DNA from: Manis javanica
Lineage: Eukaryota > Chordata > Mammalia > Pholidota > Manidae
Reading direction: 5' to 3'
NCBI RefSeq assembly: GCF_040802235.1
Contig: NC_133157.1
Span: 21,593,501-21,657,500, forward strand
DNA length: 64,000 nucleotides
Of this stretch, positions 23,780 to 39,130 are shown in pieces; position 1 is the stretch's first letter, and each line of letters begins with the position of its first letter. The position numbers and the translations under genes are program-made. The notes beneath the pieces were generated by a model. That model saw only the letters and a list, made by a program, of their open reading frames with translations. It did no database searches and was not told the DNA's origin.

Positions 23780-23905
23780 ATAATTCTCATTTTATAAATG
23801 AGGAAAATTGAGGTATAGTGGAATTAAGTTAATTGCTGGGACTTGAGTTAGTGCCTGAGTCAGTGACACTCTGTCACCCATCCATCTGCTGTCTCTCTAG
23901 ATCAC
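23764..23905 (-). repeat. MIR SINE, right half (split by L1-A)
   Basis: It resumes exactly where the left half at 10532 stopped. It has the diagnostic MIR core in reverse complement, ATTCTCATTTTATAAATGAG followed by GAAAATTGAGG and a GGACTTGAGTTAGTGCCTGA-like stretch. Joining the two halves at the duplicated target gives one uninterrupted MIR. Confidence 0.85.
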
Positions 23906-26900
23906 AACTTATATAACATGTATATAATGGTTTATACTGCCATTAAAATAACACTTAATGTTCATATTTAAAATATAAATTATTTTCCAAATTAATTGTC
24001 ATTGGAAAACTGGCAGGTTGCTAAATAACAAGACAATCTTGGGGGAAAAAATCTAAGTGTAGATTTTTAAAGTGTAGAATCTAAGTGTAAAAGATTAAAA
24101 AGATGTGGCAAAGGATTAGTGATTTTTCTTTAGAGGTGTGGATTCCAGGAGTCAACTTGTTGATCATACTGTAGATATAATAATTTGCCAAGTACTGGTA
24201 AGTTCTGGGCAAGAGCCAGGTAAATTCATATTTACTCCTATAAAAGAGGTCTTTCATAAGAAAAACTGAATTTTCTCCAAACTTCCCTAAAATTGGATGA
24301 GTAGAGCATACTTCCTTCCAAAATTTTCCTAAGTGTTTAAAAATCGAAAACTATGTTTTCATAAAGCTTTGCGAAACTTATCTCATGACTGGAACTGGGT
24401 TTGTCAGCTATAATAACTGAGATAAAGATGTTTTCCCTAAAAAATTAGATGCTTATTATTTAAAATTATCTTAAAAATTATAAGCTCTCAGGCATTTCCT
24501 GGTCATCTTTGCCTTCTTAGAACTTGAATGTATTTGTGACTCTTTGCTCTCATTGTCATTCCTTTGTATCTCTTTCTTTCTTCTTTGGTCATTTTGTTCT
24601 TCGTCTTCTGTTGCTCCTGAGAGCACTTTGAGGGGCGGACCAGAATCAAGGTGGTTCTTTCTTCAGGTTGCCATAAGCAAAATGAGCTGAGCAGAGTGAT
24701 GTGGGCCAGAATGATCTTGAGAGTCTTGAGAAGGGGATCGCTGAGTCAGAAGGTGCTGTCAGTGAGTGAAGCTAAAATGAATGAGTGCGTGACCCTCAAT
24801 GAACTTAAGAACCTTAAATATAATACATGCCCTCAAAAAAACCAAGACAGCAAAAATGGAGTTGACATTAAATCAGATGTTTAGTCTGCACTTATGTAAG
24901 GCATCCATAAGGAGCCTTGAAAGAAGGAGCATTACACTCACCACCGTGGTGCTAACATCGTGAAGTCAGAAGGCAGTGTCATGCCAACACTTCTCATTTT
25001 AATCACAGTTTGAAATATTTCAGAGCACACCCAGAAAGGGAGAGTGTCTATCTACGCCTGGTGTTTCGTGTGGTTAACAGCCCTCTGACAGAGCCTTAGA
25101 CAGTGCAGGTGGTTTCTCTTCTTATGGGCATGATTCTAAATACGGCATATGCTTTCCAGAGGCTGTGGTTGAAAGAAGAGTAATGATGGCTATGTGTGTA
25201 ATTACACATATGATGACAAAGCTCATAAGAAAAATATCCTTTGTGAATCTCTTGGAAGTTTTTAGTTAGGAGGGACCCCCCAGGAGGAAGACATGTAAAG
25301 GTTTAGAAATCATGCAATTATTTCCTTTCATCTTCATTTGGTTGCCTTTATACAAGATGACATGATCTTTTGGAAGGCAAGGCAAACATCTAGACCCATA
25401 TATCTTTGTTTATTATTATAAGAAATGCACTGGCAACGACTTTTGTTTTGTAATCAGACCCTCATACCCATAAGTATTCCTACTGATGAACTTTCTGACC
25501 CTTTGTACTGAGTAGAATGACTCACAGTAGTGAAAACCACAGGTGAGGGGTGCTGTTGTTTATATGGTGACCTGTACAAAAGGAAAGGTCTATGAGTGCA
25601 TGTATCTTGGTGACTAAGCTACTTAAATAGAACTGAAACAAGTAAAAGAAAGGTGACCTGAGATACCTTTGTTGTAAAGATTGGAATCTGCAAGGTTGGG
25701 GCAAATTCTCCCCACAATAAGGAAGACTGGTTAACGTGGTGAAATGAACACAGCATCAAGTTCCCCCTCCCAGATTCTCTTACAGTGACACACAGACCAC
25801 ATTAGAAAGGAAACATCCACATTAGCCTGCATATCAGGAATGGGTAACAGGTACATGCAAAAAACTGGTGAATTTCTGATAGCTGTAATGGGAATAGGTG
25901 AGGGTATAAGAAGCTGTTAAAATGGACACAGCCTGCTCTCTTGAGAATAAGACCATAAGTCAGCAGTGCTAAGACACTAAAATTCTTCCATGACATGAAA
26001 GGCAACACCAAGCTGTGAGGCAGTTTCCAGCTTCACTCCCAAATCAAGCATAGAAATAGAGCAGAGAGTCTGGCCCTGGGGAGGAGAATTTGAAGCTCTC
26101 ATCTATAACAGGTAGTTAGAAATATGAGTAGGAAGGTAGACAGAAGTTTGAGCTAAAGATAAAAATTTCAGTACGTAGGTGATATTTCTAACCATGAATG
26201 AGATGGCTGGATGAGATCACTGAGGGACAGTATAGATAAGAGAGAGATGCTCCAGTATTCTGAGGCTGGGAGAGAGCTGGAGGAAAGAAAGAACCAACAG
26301 AGATGAAGGAGGAGTGAGCAGGAAATTCCTGAGCTGTTTCAGCTATTCCAGAGACGCTTCTTCATCAAAACAGTAGACTGAACCCTTTCCTTTCCTTTCT
26401 TCCTAAGATTTCATTGATCTGACACTAAATGTATATGAATAAGAATATATCTGTGTACGTGTTGAAACCAATCTAAGGGCCATCACTTGGACAAACATTT
26501 GGAAAGCAGAAGGTAGCTAACGTTCTCATTCACGAATAATGCAGGGCGGAGGAACAGCGCTGCAACCTGCCGTTCGCACGCGCCAGCTGTCGGCGGCACT
26601 GGGAGGTGATCCCCGTGAATAAAGGCTCCACGCTCTGAGTCCGCAGAGACGGAGAGCAGGGATGGGCTGTGGGTTGTCAGTCAGGGTGGTCAATGGGAGG
26701 CTTGTGTGTAGAACAGGTGGACTGAGCAGCTTCAGCAGCAGCTGGAGGCCCACGAAATGCTCTGAATAGAGAGGAAGATCTGCCTGGGAAGGGCTCTTGG
26801 TATGAGTGCTGAATCCAGAGAGGGAGGCAGGGTAGAATACGGGGAGAATCTTGCACCCTCACAGGGGATGGGAGGGGTGGGGAACAATAGCTCTCATTGA

Positions 26901-27969
26901 AATATACTGATGTATTATGTCCTCAGAGTAGAGTCTCTCATTACTTCTGTCATTGTGGGGTGCCCTGACACTGCCCTCCCCACAAACCACAAAGGCAGAG
27001 CCCACAGTGAACCAACCCGTTAAAGAGTGGCCATACTGCATAAACATTCCAGCAACCCTGCAAAGGAGCCTGCTCCTGCTACCAGTGTGAATCACACAAG
27101 TCTTCCTTCCTAATTATATACGTTACATCAATGATCATGGGACATTCTGTGGAAAACAGAAGCATGAGAGAGGAGAGGCAGGGGACAGAGGAAGAAAACA
27201 ATAATGAAAGAACAGAAAAGAGTATAAATACTCTGATATTTTAAGTGATATTTCATCCATGAAATAGAATAGAGGAAACAAGAATTAATAGATATTAAGA
27301 TATATTAACAACTAGAATAATTGAATACCATTATTTGGCAATGAATACATATTTACATAATAACATTGGTGTAGATATTGTCTCTTTTTTTCATGATCAG
27401 AATCAACCTATAGTCAACACTTACGTCCTACTTTGATGCCAAACAAAATGCAAATACAGATTCTGACAGCATAGAAACAAGTGTGTCACTGACAGAGTGT
27501 AAAGGGAAGGGAAAAAGTGGCGGAAGGAAGTGTGGAAGCTCTAATTATATCTACATAGTCGAGAATTGATGGGCAACCTTTCTCTAAGGGTATGTCAAAA
27601 AAGTTATAATGAGAAGCAATATAGCTGATAACTAGTGTATCGCAAGAAATTGAGAGGAGTTGAGTAACAGTGCTCTAAACTGCCCATTTTCTATGAAGGG
27701 AGAGATTATGTACTTTTTAAAATTGATCAGTTCAGAAAGAGATGTAAGTGTGTTTGTTAAAACTGCAGTGGTAATTACCAGAAGAACTGAAACCAGAAAT
27801 GAGTTAAGTGGTTTCTACTCAGGCTGGGATTAGAGATGAACTGGAAAAGGAGACTCACTTTTTTTTTTTTGTATCCTTTTTAGGACTGTTTTAAAAACCT
27901 TATTTATGTATTGCTTTTATTAATAAGTGACAATTTTTAAAAAAATAAGCTAACCAAGATCATAGAAAC
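23906..27969. other. No gene seen, downstream flank of MUSK
   Basis: AT-rich sequence without a recognised repeat or coding region. Open frames at 24651-24884 and 26526-27095 show no domain. Confidence 0.55.
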
Positions 27970-29160
27970 TCCTGTTTTTGAAACTGTCATAATGCTGATA
28001 CCAAACTCTCACAGAGAAGGAAATGATAAACTTCTAATTTCATCAACTTATAATAGTGATCCAAATAAATGTTAAAAAATACAGATTTCATAATAAATTA
28101 AAAGATTGACGTGGCACACCTGAAGAGAGTTTATTCCCAGAACATAACAATATTTCAACATTAGGAAACCAATGACTGTATTTATATATATTAACTAATT
28201 AAGGAAAAAGCCACAATCATCTCAACAGAGTAAAAATTCAATATTCTTTCCTGATCAATAGTCTTATAATAAGAAACAAATAGAAGTATACATGTTTAAC
28301 ATGAAAAAGTGGTTGAAACATGTTTGACAAAATTTAACTCCTTAATATGCAAAGTGCTTTTACAAAGCAACAAGAAAAAGATGTACCCAATAGAAAAATA
28401 ACAGTGGGAGGCAAATCACAGAGTAAATCCACTGACCCCAAAACACTGAAAAACTGTTCAAACTTCTCTTATTTAAAGAAATATAAGTATAAACTACAAT
28501 ATAACAATTAAAATTTATGTTAAAAAATTTGAAGCTATTATATTGGCAATTATTAAATGCTAATGCTCAGTATTGATGAAGCTGAAAGAAATAGGCTCTC
28601 TTGCCTAGCTGGAAGATCCATACATTGATAAAATGACTTGGGAAGGTAATATGTCAATATATTAGAAAGGATTAAAAGAGTAAATTCTTTGATCTAGAAG
28701 TTCTATTTCTAGGATTCACATCTAAAGAAATCACTTGAGATAGATGCTCACAAAATAGAGCAATAGGAGAAATTATCAAATTACTGTACTTTATAGTGAA
28801 AAATAGAAATCAACCAAATGATTAACAGTGGAATAATAGTTAAACAAATTATAAGTCCATATACCAGAATATTATTCAACCATCAGAAGTGATGTTGCAC
28901 ATGAATACTTGTTGGTATGAAAGATGTTTATGATAAATTCAGTGATAGAAATAAACCCTGAAGCCAAAAAAAATACTATGATCTTGTTTATGTTTAAAAT
29001 GATTATCTACTTATCATCCCTCTACTTACCTATCTACCCACCTACCTATCTAAAAAAGGCTGAAATAATATTTATCATGATATTAATATTAGTTACCATT
29101 GGTTGGTATTTTTTTTTCATTTTCTTCATTATATACATTGTATATTATTATTGAATATTA
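27970..29160 (+). repeat. Old L1M fragment, plus strand
   Basis: Decayed L1 3' words in plus orientation: CTAGAAGTTCTATTTCTAGG, GGAATAATAGTTAAACAAAT and ATACCAGAATATTATTCAAC. A (CTAC/CTAT) simple repeat is at about 29010-29055. No frame survives. Confidence 0.7.
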
Positions 29161-29289
29161 TCATTTTTTCTTTTCACAAAATAAGAGTAAATGATATTTT
29201 AAGATGAAGATATGTACACATATTTTCTCTTTTGTGTAAAGTATGACAAAGATTTAATATTTTCTTAATAAAGTAACTCATACAAATAC

Positions 29290-29830
29290 ATTAGAAAACA
29301 AACACCGCAATAGAAAAATGGCCTGTAGATGAGTCCCAAAATAAAGACTTAAAGGAACAAGAAAACTCAAACTAGTCATTTCAAATATAAAATTAAAATG
29401 AGATAATCTTTTCCTACACCCAAATAAAAAAGGCTACTAAAAATAGAGAATTCTCTTTGACAGCTATGAGATCTCTTGTACAATGCAGAGATGGGAACAA
29501 TATCTCTAGAGGATATGACAACACATAACAAAAGCCTTAATACTGTGTAGGCCATTTGGCCCAGATACTCCCTTTCTCAGAATTTCCATAAAGAGATAAT
29601 TATGGACATGTGCAAATAAGGATGATCATTGTGGTATTGTTTGTAATAGTGAAAACTAGAAAAACCTCCAATGTTTAAAAATACAAAACTGACTAAATTA
29701 TATATATTCATAAAGTGAGGTACTTTTCAGAAATTAAATCGGACTTTTAGAAGACTAGTTAATGACATGGAACAGTTGATAGCATATTGCAAAGTAGAAA
29801 GAAGTGTTCTTTTTCTCCATCACAATATCA
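29290..29830 (+). repeat. Old L1M fragment, plus strand
   Basis: It includes CATTGTGGTATTGTTTGTAA, TAGTGAAAACTAGAAAAACC and GCAATAGAAAAATGGCCTG, L1M-type 3' words. Probably a second piece of the same family as the preceding fragment. Confidence 0.65.
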
Positions 29831-30314
29831 GGGGACGTGTCCTTTTGCTGCCACATACAATACCCTGACTCTTGTCATGTTTGATATTCGACCATTTAAA
29901 ATGACTTGTTAGTTTCTCACTGATGCCTGTCTTGAAACTTGGTAGCAATGGTACTGTCTCTCTTCTCTCTCTGAATTTATACAACAATGGGTAAAATCTT
30001 TATTTAGAAAAGAAAACAATACTGGTAAACAATGAGTCCATGCTCCTGAGATACAGAATCTTGGGACGAACACTGAAGAAATAAGACATGATCTTCACAT
30101 AACTTGAAAATGCATTTAGAACTAATGGAAAAATAAACATGGCATCTATTGACTGCTTGATTAAATTGACAATGCTAAAATGTATTTTATTTTAAAGACT
30201 TGGATAGGAAATTAATCATACAAGGGTTATAGTGTGTGCTTTGAATCTACATGCAAATACAAATCACCTCCACACAGTCATCGAGATTCAGTTGTTCCCT
30301 TAAGCCTTCCCCTG

Positions 30315-30575
30315 AAGTACTGCAGTGGTTGAGAGCTCAGCCTCTTTTGGTCATAAACTAGGCTGGGTTGCTGTGTGTGTCTGGGCCAGTTACACAATCT
30401 CTCTGTGCCTATTTTCCTCGCCTGAAAATGGGTATAATGATAGTAATGACATCATAGGGATGTTGTATGGTTTAAGCTGATGTATTTAGAGGTCTTGGAA
30501 TATACATGGTAAGCATTCGGTAAATAAATGCTACCTGATAGTATTATTTTTATTACTACTATTACTGTAATGGAA
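30315..30575 (+). repeat. MIR SINE, nearly complete, plus strand
   Basis: MIR landmarks run in order: CAGTGGTTGAGAGCTCAGCC, GGGCCAGTTACACAATCTCT, TGAAAATGGGTATAATGATA, GGATGTTGTATGGTTTAAGC, and GGTAAGCATTCGGTAAATAA at the end. Confidence 0.88.
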
Positions 30576-32490
30576 TTTCTACTTGTTATTTAGTTTTTAG
30601 TTACTTAAATATTAAATAAAGTTGAATGGATTTCATAATATTTACTTGCTTGCTCACTCACTCATTCACTCACTATGTTTTGCCTCTGAGTCTTTGATTT
30701 TTGTGCTCTGGGATCTGGAATACCACTAGAGCCTAAAAATACATAGAGAATCTGTAAGTCATGAGGAAGAGATAGGAAAGCATGGGCAGTAAATCAGCAG
30801 TGGAAAGGGAATCAGAGAAGAGCTGAACATGGCAGATGCTAGAACTGGGCTATGGAAACCTGACTCTGAGGGGCAACAAGATCCACGTAGCAGGTACTCT
30901 GCGTAACTGTCTTGACCCTGCTTTTCTGTGGGGTAGATTTTTTGATTGGCTTGACTTCCCTATCTTTCTTTTATAACAAAATTCCATCAGCTGATGAAAC
31001 CTGAAGACATCTTTTGAAGTTTGCAGAGCATATATGACACACATTGTGAACCTTTTAGAGTATGCTGAGGATTGTGACATGAAAGTTCTAGACTTACGGG
31101 TGGCCTCTCCGATTTTTTTTCTTGGTGGCCTCTTGGCCTTCTGTTTTAGATTCATACAGCAACCTCATTCTTCTGGCCCTTTGGATGACTGTCTTAATTT
31201 TGGACTTACAATCATGACTTTAAAGTACCTCTCAAGGGCTCAATCCTAACGTCTGATTTCCCTATTTATGAATCAAAACTATGAAAGAGCACATCCTTAC
31301 GTTGACACAGCCCAGGAAATGGGCTCTGGCCTGAAACGGGAGAAAGGTTAATTAACAGGCAGTAATAGAGTTTGAGTAATGAGCAGTTGGAGTGAAGGGA
31401 AGGGGATGTGAGCAGAATTTTTTAAAGTAAAATGGGTAGAATATGAGGGGTGAAGGAGAGGGCCAAACCAAGGGTCATTTGTATGTTTTTGTTTCGGTTG
31501 CCTGGAGGGACTGTGCAAAAGAAATGGCAGGTTTTCCAACATAGATAACGAGTTGCTGCATGAAGGCAGATTTGGGGATTTCAGGTGGGTCTTTCCAGCA
31601 GACAGCTGAAGTCTGCTTTCAAGAATTCAGACCATTTCTCCATTGCCCTCACTACCAATTAGTTTGGGTGAAAGGAAGCTGGTATTTTCTCTTCCCTGTT
31701 TATTTGCTTTTCAGGAGAGTTTGGGTTCATACTGGGTCAGGAATAAACTCACATTATTCACATTGGCCTTAGATAAAGATATATCATGTGGGCACCACAG
31801 AGAAATCTTGTGCACCAGGTATTTGAGTTCCAGAGGGTTTTTAAAAAATTGTAAAATGTAATAAGATAGGTTAACAGTCATGCAGAAAGTTGGTTCTCAA
31901 CACTATGCTAATTCTGCTGCATATTGAATTTGTCTCTAGAAGGAAAAAAAATGTCAGAATGCACAGAAACATCAAGTTTGAAATAACTCGGGGCCAGAAG
32001 AACATCTTGAGAAATCACATATTATCAACTATGGTCTAAGAGATAAGTAGACTGTGGCGATAACATTAGTGGATGGCAAATGTGAAATGTGTGGCTTCCA
32101 AAGCAAATATAGAAGAAAATGGTAGTTCTTTGTTATCAGTCTATAACACTATTTGAAAAGTTTTTATTTCTGCCACAGTGTGTACTGTATATATATGAGA
32201 TAAAAAGGAAAAAAAACTAAATAACCAAAAAAGGACAGTAAGTTCTATAAAGAGGAAGAAACAAAATGGAAGCAATGGAAGAGATACCGGTACAAATTTC
32301 AAAGAAAAAGGTAAACTTGTAAGACATGAAAACTTTTTTCAGAAAAAAACTTATTAAGAATAAGCAGATTAAGTTTATGCAAGTGCACACTCTGCACTTC
32401 TAAAGGGTAAACTTCTAAAGGCATAGAAGCCAAAGACAGAAATGGGAGTTTAAAAATCACAATCGGAATATAGCCTTCTTGATGGGTCAT
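30576..32490. other. No gene seen, downstream flank of MUSK
   Basis: A short (CTCA)n-like stretch lies at 30651-30676. The minus-strand open frame at 30850-31155 is basic but has no domain I recognise. Nothing else is supported. Confidence 0.55.
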
Positions 32491-33041
32491 TTTATTCCTT
32501 AAAACTCCCTGTCAATAAAGTAGAACCACAACTCTGTAGAACACAAACATAAATGCGAGAAAGAAATTCAATTAAAAACTAACACCCGTCTTTGAGCTGG
32601 GAGACAATGAACGGTTTTGGGGGCTTTACCTTAATTTATTACAGGAAGATACACTACTTTCGTAATGGATGGGAATGAACTGCATTAAAAATGAAGCTCC
32701 GTATCACATTTCACATTAAAATGTAATAGAGCAGAGCCTCACTGTGCTGCCAGCTAATTCAGGAACTGAACAGGATGGCATTATTTCCCGTAGACTGTGT
32801 GGTACAAACTTTCCCCGTGAGGAGTCGTCGTCTCTGGTTATCTGGCACAGTGCCCAGCCTGCCTTTCCAATCATCGACCTGGAACAGGTCAGTCTGGGCT
32901 CTGCACCGTCTTTAACAACGTGCCACTCATGTGCACCACTATTCTGTCCTCCCCGGGGTCTGTCGGGCCTCGGACGTTGGACTCCCCCGGCTCCCAGACT
33001 CTGACAGGAGACTGCAGGGTCTTCTTTGCACACCCCTGACC
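32491..33041 (-). other. MUSK: MUSK 3' untranslated region (approximate) with candidate poly(A) signals
   Basis: Sequence downstream of the MUSK stop on the minus strand has no repeat I recognise. AATAAA hexamers on the minus strand occur at 32640-32635, about 400 nt after the stop, and at 32496-32491. Either could terminate the transcript. Which one is used cannot be told from the sequence, and a longer 3' UTR is possible. Confidence 0.45.
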
Positions 33042-33761
<720 letters not shown>

Positions 33762-34039
33762 CTACAGTGACACGCTGGCAAGAGCTCTCCAAAAGGGAAT
33801 GAGCGGACAGAAAACACGGGGCCCTGGTTGTTTTGTTGACAATATCAGAGTCATACCCCGACCCTGTTTCTTTGTGTGAACATCTCCTATTTGCTGTTTA
33901 AGATTTAGCCTCTTTGTCACTCCTCCTGGGGTGCCTCAGCTGCCGACCCTTCCAGTACCGCGTTTTCTATCAGCCTTTAACGCAGCACCCACCATCCTGT
34001 CCTAACCATCCACTTATCTGAGGTTTCTCCCCGACCATT

Positions 34040-34145
34040 TCAGCATTTTAAGAGTAGAGATGCTGTCTTACTCCTCTTTAAACTCCACACCCCTGCCATG
34101 TATCTGGCAGAGCAAGTGCTGCATGAGTGGTTGGTGAATGAACTT
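34040..34145 (+). repeat. Probable L2 3'-end fragment, plus strand
   Basis: TCTTACTCCTCTTTAAACTC, TGTATCTGGCAGAGCAAGTG and GGTTGGTGAATGAACTTA fit the L2 3' word order weakly. It lies in the intron between the two kinase exons. Confidence 0.5.
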
Positions 34146-34852
34146 ACGGATGAGCATTTTTCCTCTGAGAACAAAACATAATTTTGCTCCGTGTGCTTCT
34201 GCTACTTTTCTGGAGAAGGATAACAAAATGTGCAAAATTTGGAAAGGATAGCAGAAACAACCCAAGATCTTAGATGAAGTATTCAATAGCTTGCTAGAGT
34301 AAAACATTCTGAAATTAAGGTTCTGCAGTGTTCATTCTAGAAAACGCTAATATGAGTAGAGTCTGATTCAGTACCAGCAGGACATTGCTAAATCTTAAAT
34401 TCTTGCTGTATTTGAGAGGGGAAACTGGCAACTTGAAATAGTAGATCATCTGGGCACAACTTCACATCACTGTAAAAATAGATTATTAGAAACTTTTTTT
34501 TTCAGGGAAAGATTAGAGGTAACTGTTCAAAAAGGAGGAGAAATGATACTATTGTGTTGGTTTATTTAGTTTGGAGTAACTCTTTAATTCTAGGGACTTT
34601 AACAATCAGAATCTTTATATATACTAGAGAGAAAATTAAAGAATCATGACCTATTTCACTGAGAAGTTAGAAACCACTGATTTTTTTAGCTGAAGGTATT
34701 TAATGAAGTATTTCACTCTCTGGTACAGAAAATATATGGAGAGGAACAGAGATGTCTCTCTGATCAAGGAGTGAGGGATAAAGCTTAGGTGAAGTATGTA
34801 GGAGCAGAAACGTGGAAAGCCTCAGTGTTTGAATGCAGAGTTTCTTCATTTA

Positions 34853-35065
<213 letters not shown>

Positions 35066-35289
35066 TCAAGTGATATCAACCCACCTTCACTCATATCCCT
35101 GCACTTATACAGCCTTACCCAGAATCATACAAAGAAAGATGCCCGTAATAGATCGTATGAAGAAATACTTGACTCTAGTTAATGAAAATCCCTGGGGCTA
35201 TTTTCAACATCGATTGACTTTGAAAAATGCATATTTATGAATTATAGGAATTCTGAAATACATGGATCCAATGGCATATTATCCTCTTA

Positions 35290-35410
35290 ATCTCTGGCCA
35301 GAATCTAAATTCCTAGAAAGTAGGGAACATGATATATTCATTTTTGTATCTTCAATGAGCCTAAAACCATGCCTTGTATATTTTTGATTCTCAATAAATT
35401 TTTGTGTAAG
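35290..35410 (+). repeat. L2 3'-end fragment, plus strand
   Basis: AATTCCTAGAAAGTAGGGAA and AAACCATGCCTTGTATATTT, ending CTCAATAAATTTTTG, follow the L2 3' pattern. It lies in the intron between the juxtamembrane and kinase N-lobe exons. Confidence 0.7.
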
Positions 35411-36135
35411 ATTTTCGTTAATCATGAAACCTCCATGCCAGGGCTACCATGAGTGAAGAAAAGGTTGTGTCCTGTGTCCTACAGCCAAAGTGACAATTGG
35501 TAATTAAGACCAAGTCTTCTTTGCCTAGCTGTGTCTCTGTAACCTACAAACACACAGAGATAATATTTCACTCGTTTACACAAAGGCATTATATGGTCTA
35601 GTGTTGGTCCTCATACATGCTTCTTTATTGATCTCATAGTTTTCTGCCATTGTTGCATTATTTTTTCCCTTTTCTGTTTTGCCATTCCAGGAAGCTCTAT
35701 TTAATACTTCTATATGACAGGCTCTGAATTCTTAAATAGAAACACTAGTTTGATGTAAAATTTAAATGAAGTGGAGAATAGAGCAATATAAAATGGATGA
35801 GTGTAAATTTTGGAATTATTTACTAAATACACAAAATTATTAAAATGTATGACAAAATTATTTTCTGAAAAGGAAATATGATTAAAATGCTAATTGCTTG
35901 TAATCTGAACACTACCTAAGTGGAGATTCTCTCCATAGACACAGCTCTATTTGCTGGCAGAGAGGGAACACCACTAAGATTTAGAGTAATGTACTCAATA
36001 CAAATAAGGCTAAAAGTATAAAGAATTAACTAATTTGATAAAATCTACTATGCATAGTACATAGACCTCAAGGTAATGCTCTGGTAAATTTTCAGACACA
36101 TTTCAATGGAGAGGTTTTTTACATAGGTAACTTTA

Positions 36136-36387
<252 letters not shown>

Positions 36388-36833
36388 TTAGGTTCTAGAG
36401 CAATTCAGCATTTAGGAGGAAACAAAACAAATGGTGGTCAGGCAGCCAAAGATTCTTCAGTTTTAGAGCAAGAAATATGTTGTTTGGTCTGGAGTCAAAA
36501 GGCACATTTTCTCAGGAATTTTGTCGCCATCCAACCTGGCAATGGCCATGGAGCTGAAGGGGAGGACGGGAAGCAGGACTAATCATGTTCTTCCAAATTA
36601 CTCTTTAGATTCTAGGTGCTGGGAAAATTAACCTTACGACATGTGATCCTACACAAGAAGTTATTGATATTTTTAAAGATCATGGTGGAGATGCTTAATT
36701 TTAAAGTAAGGCAGTGGATACCATAAAGAGACTGGCAGTGTTATATATATTCCTCCTTCTACCCCCAATCCCAATATTAAATATGTAGGTTTTAAAACAT
36801 TACTATGTGTGATTAGCTTAGACTAGAATCTCA

Positions 36834-37097
<264 letters not shown>

Positions 37098-37539
37098 TTA
37101 AGTAATCAGTAAATGAAGTTTAATTTTCAGAATATATTTTCATGTATCAATTTATCCCTGGTTATTTATCTTATAGTCCAATTGTAAGAATCCAGTGAGG
37201 TCCAGTTGGAAGTAAATGCAGTTTATAGAATCATAGAAATCTAAAGATGAGACTCAGAGGAAGCAAATATTTCTTTCCAAGACAAATGCAGATCCTGGGC
37301 TCTTTACACTGTGTCACATCATTTATGACCTGACAGAAATCGTGAAGATTATTATGCTATTAAGTAAAATAAATTTTGTGAAATTATATTTGAGGTCAAG
37401 CTTGTCTAAAGCAGAGCATTTATATACACTGTTGATTTGCACACAGAAAAAAATCATGAAAAATGAAATATGGAAATATTAGGACACAAATGAGCAGAAT
37501 TTTATCTAAAAACTGAACACCTGTCAAACTCCTATTATA

Positions 37540-37865
37540 AAGGTCAATGCAACAAAACAGAAAAAGACTCAAAGACACAGAGGAAAGACTGGTGGTTCCC
37601 ATGGGAGAGGAGTTGGGGTGGTGGTGAAATAGCTAGAGGGGATTAAGAGGCACCAAATCTTGATCATAGTATAAATAAGTCATAGGGTGAAAGTACAACA
37701 AAGAGAATATAGCCAATATCTTTGTAAAGTTTTTCTATGTTGACAGTAACTACACGTACTGGGTTGAGCATTTAATAATGTAGAGAACTGTCAAATCGCT
37801 AAGTTGTACACTTGAAACCATTATAATATTGTATATCAACCATAAGCAGAAAAGTCAATGCAGTA
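37540..37865 (+). repeat. L1M 3' end, plus strand
   Basis: GACTGGTGGTTCCCATGGGA, AACTGTCAAATCGCTAAGTT and TGTACACTTGAAACCATTAT, with a TAATATTGTATATCAACCAT ending, are the 3' end of an L1MA/L1MB-type element. It is about 0.5 kb upstream of the transmembrane exon of MUSK. Confidence 0.85.
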
Positions 37866-37979
37866 TGAAAACATGCGAAGGTCTACATTACCCTGGAAAC
37901 CAAAAGATGTTATACTCATATCAACTTTATTAGTTATATTTTAAATAATTTTAATTGAATAAAGACAAAAACATGGAAA

Positions 37980-39130
37980 GAAAGTATCTTAATAATATAA
38001 TCAACAGGTATGTTCTAATAGCAAATAATGACCTTTGTACCCAAAAAGGAGAGAATAAACCTTATTTTCAAAGAGCTGTGGAACACTGACAGACATGATC
38101 TTTTGCCAAGCCACATAAATAAATCTCAATAAATTTCAAAAGCATAGATTATGCAGATCTATTCATTAACCAAAATGCAAGTAGCAATAGGTTAAATAAA
38201 ATCCAATAGGACATCGGGAAAAGAAAAAAAATCATGACTTTTCAATCAAAAAGTAAAGAGTAGCCATAATTACATATTAGAAGATAACTTCCTAATAGTA
38301 TGTATGAGATTTGGCCAAAGCTGTGCCCAATGATAAGCTCAGAGCGTTATTGCTCTCCACTGGATTAAAAAAAATGAAAGTGAACCAGCTACACTTACAC
38401 ATTTAACTCAAAACTTTGGAAAAAAGGCAAATACTGTAGAAGACAAAGGAATATAGGTGATAAAGTAATAGCTATGAACAAGCAGAAATTAATGTTAGAA
38501 CACAAATACCACAAATGATAAAATTAAAAAATAAAACAATAGTTAGCCTGATGAATATTTACAAAACAGTTTTATCAGTGGAATTTTATCTTTAAAAATA
38601 TAAGAAAGGCACAAGCACCCAACATTAGGAATGATAAAGGAGTTATGACAACATATTTAAAGGTCAGTAACAATGAAGTAATATATAATTATTCAATTAC
38701 ATTTTTTAAAGTCTAAGGTAAATGTTAGGAACATATTAATTGCCAAATCTGAAGAATTAGAAAATCTGAATATTGCCATAACCATGACACTTAAAAGTAA
38801 TTATAGAATTATGGATATATTCTTTCAGTCATGGAAGAGATAAAATGTCCATATTTTGTATGTTCCAATAAGAAAAATCTTTCAGGTTATTTTAGGAAGT
38901 TATTATAATACTAATATCACAACCAGATAATATGAACACAAAACAAAAAAAACCACATACATAGATTACAGAACATAGATTTAAAAGACTCTAAATGAAA
39001 TATTAGCCATTTGACTGCAATATAGTAAAAGAATAATGGTTTAATATGAGGAGACATATAAATATGACACACCACAAAGTCAAAAGAAAACTTTCATTGC
39101 AATAGAGGCCTAAAGCCATTTTAAATAGGA
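37980..39130 (+). repeat. Old L1M ORF2-type fragment, plus strand
   Basis: A-rich, strongly decayed sequence with L1-like words (AAAGGCACAAGCACCCAACA, TAGGAATGATAAAGGAGTTA, ATTATTCAATTACATTTTTT). Assignment is by composition and scattered words only. Confidence 0.45.

Noticed and set aside
30850-31155. Basic 101-codon minus-strand frame as a ribosomal-protein-like retrocopy
   Set aside because: Lysine/arginine richness alone suggested it. I could not match any ribosomal protein, and there is no A-tail or target-site duplication.
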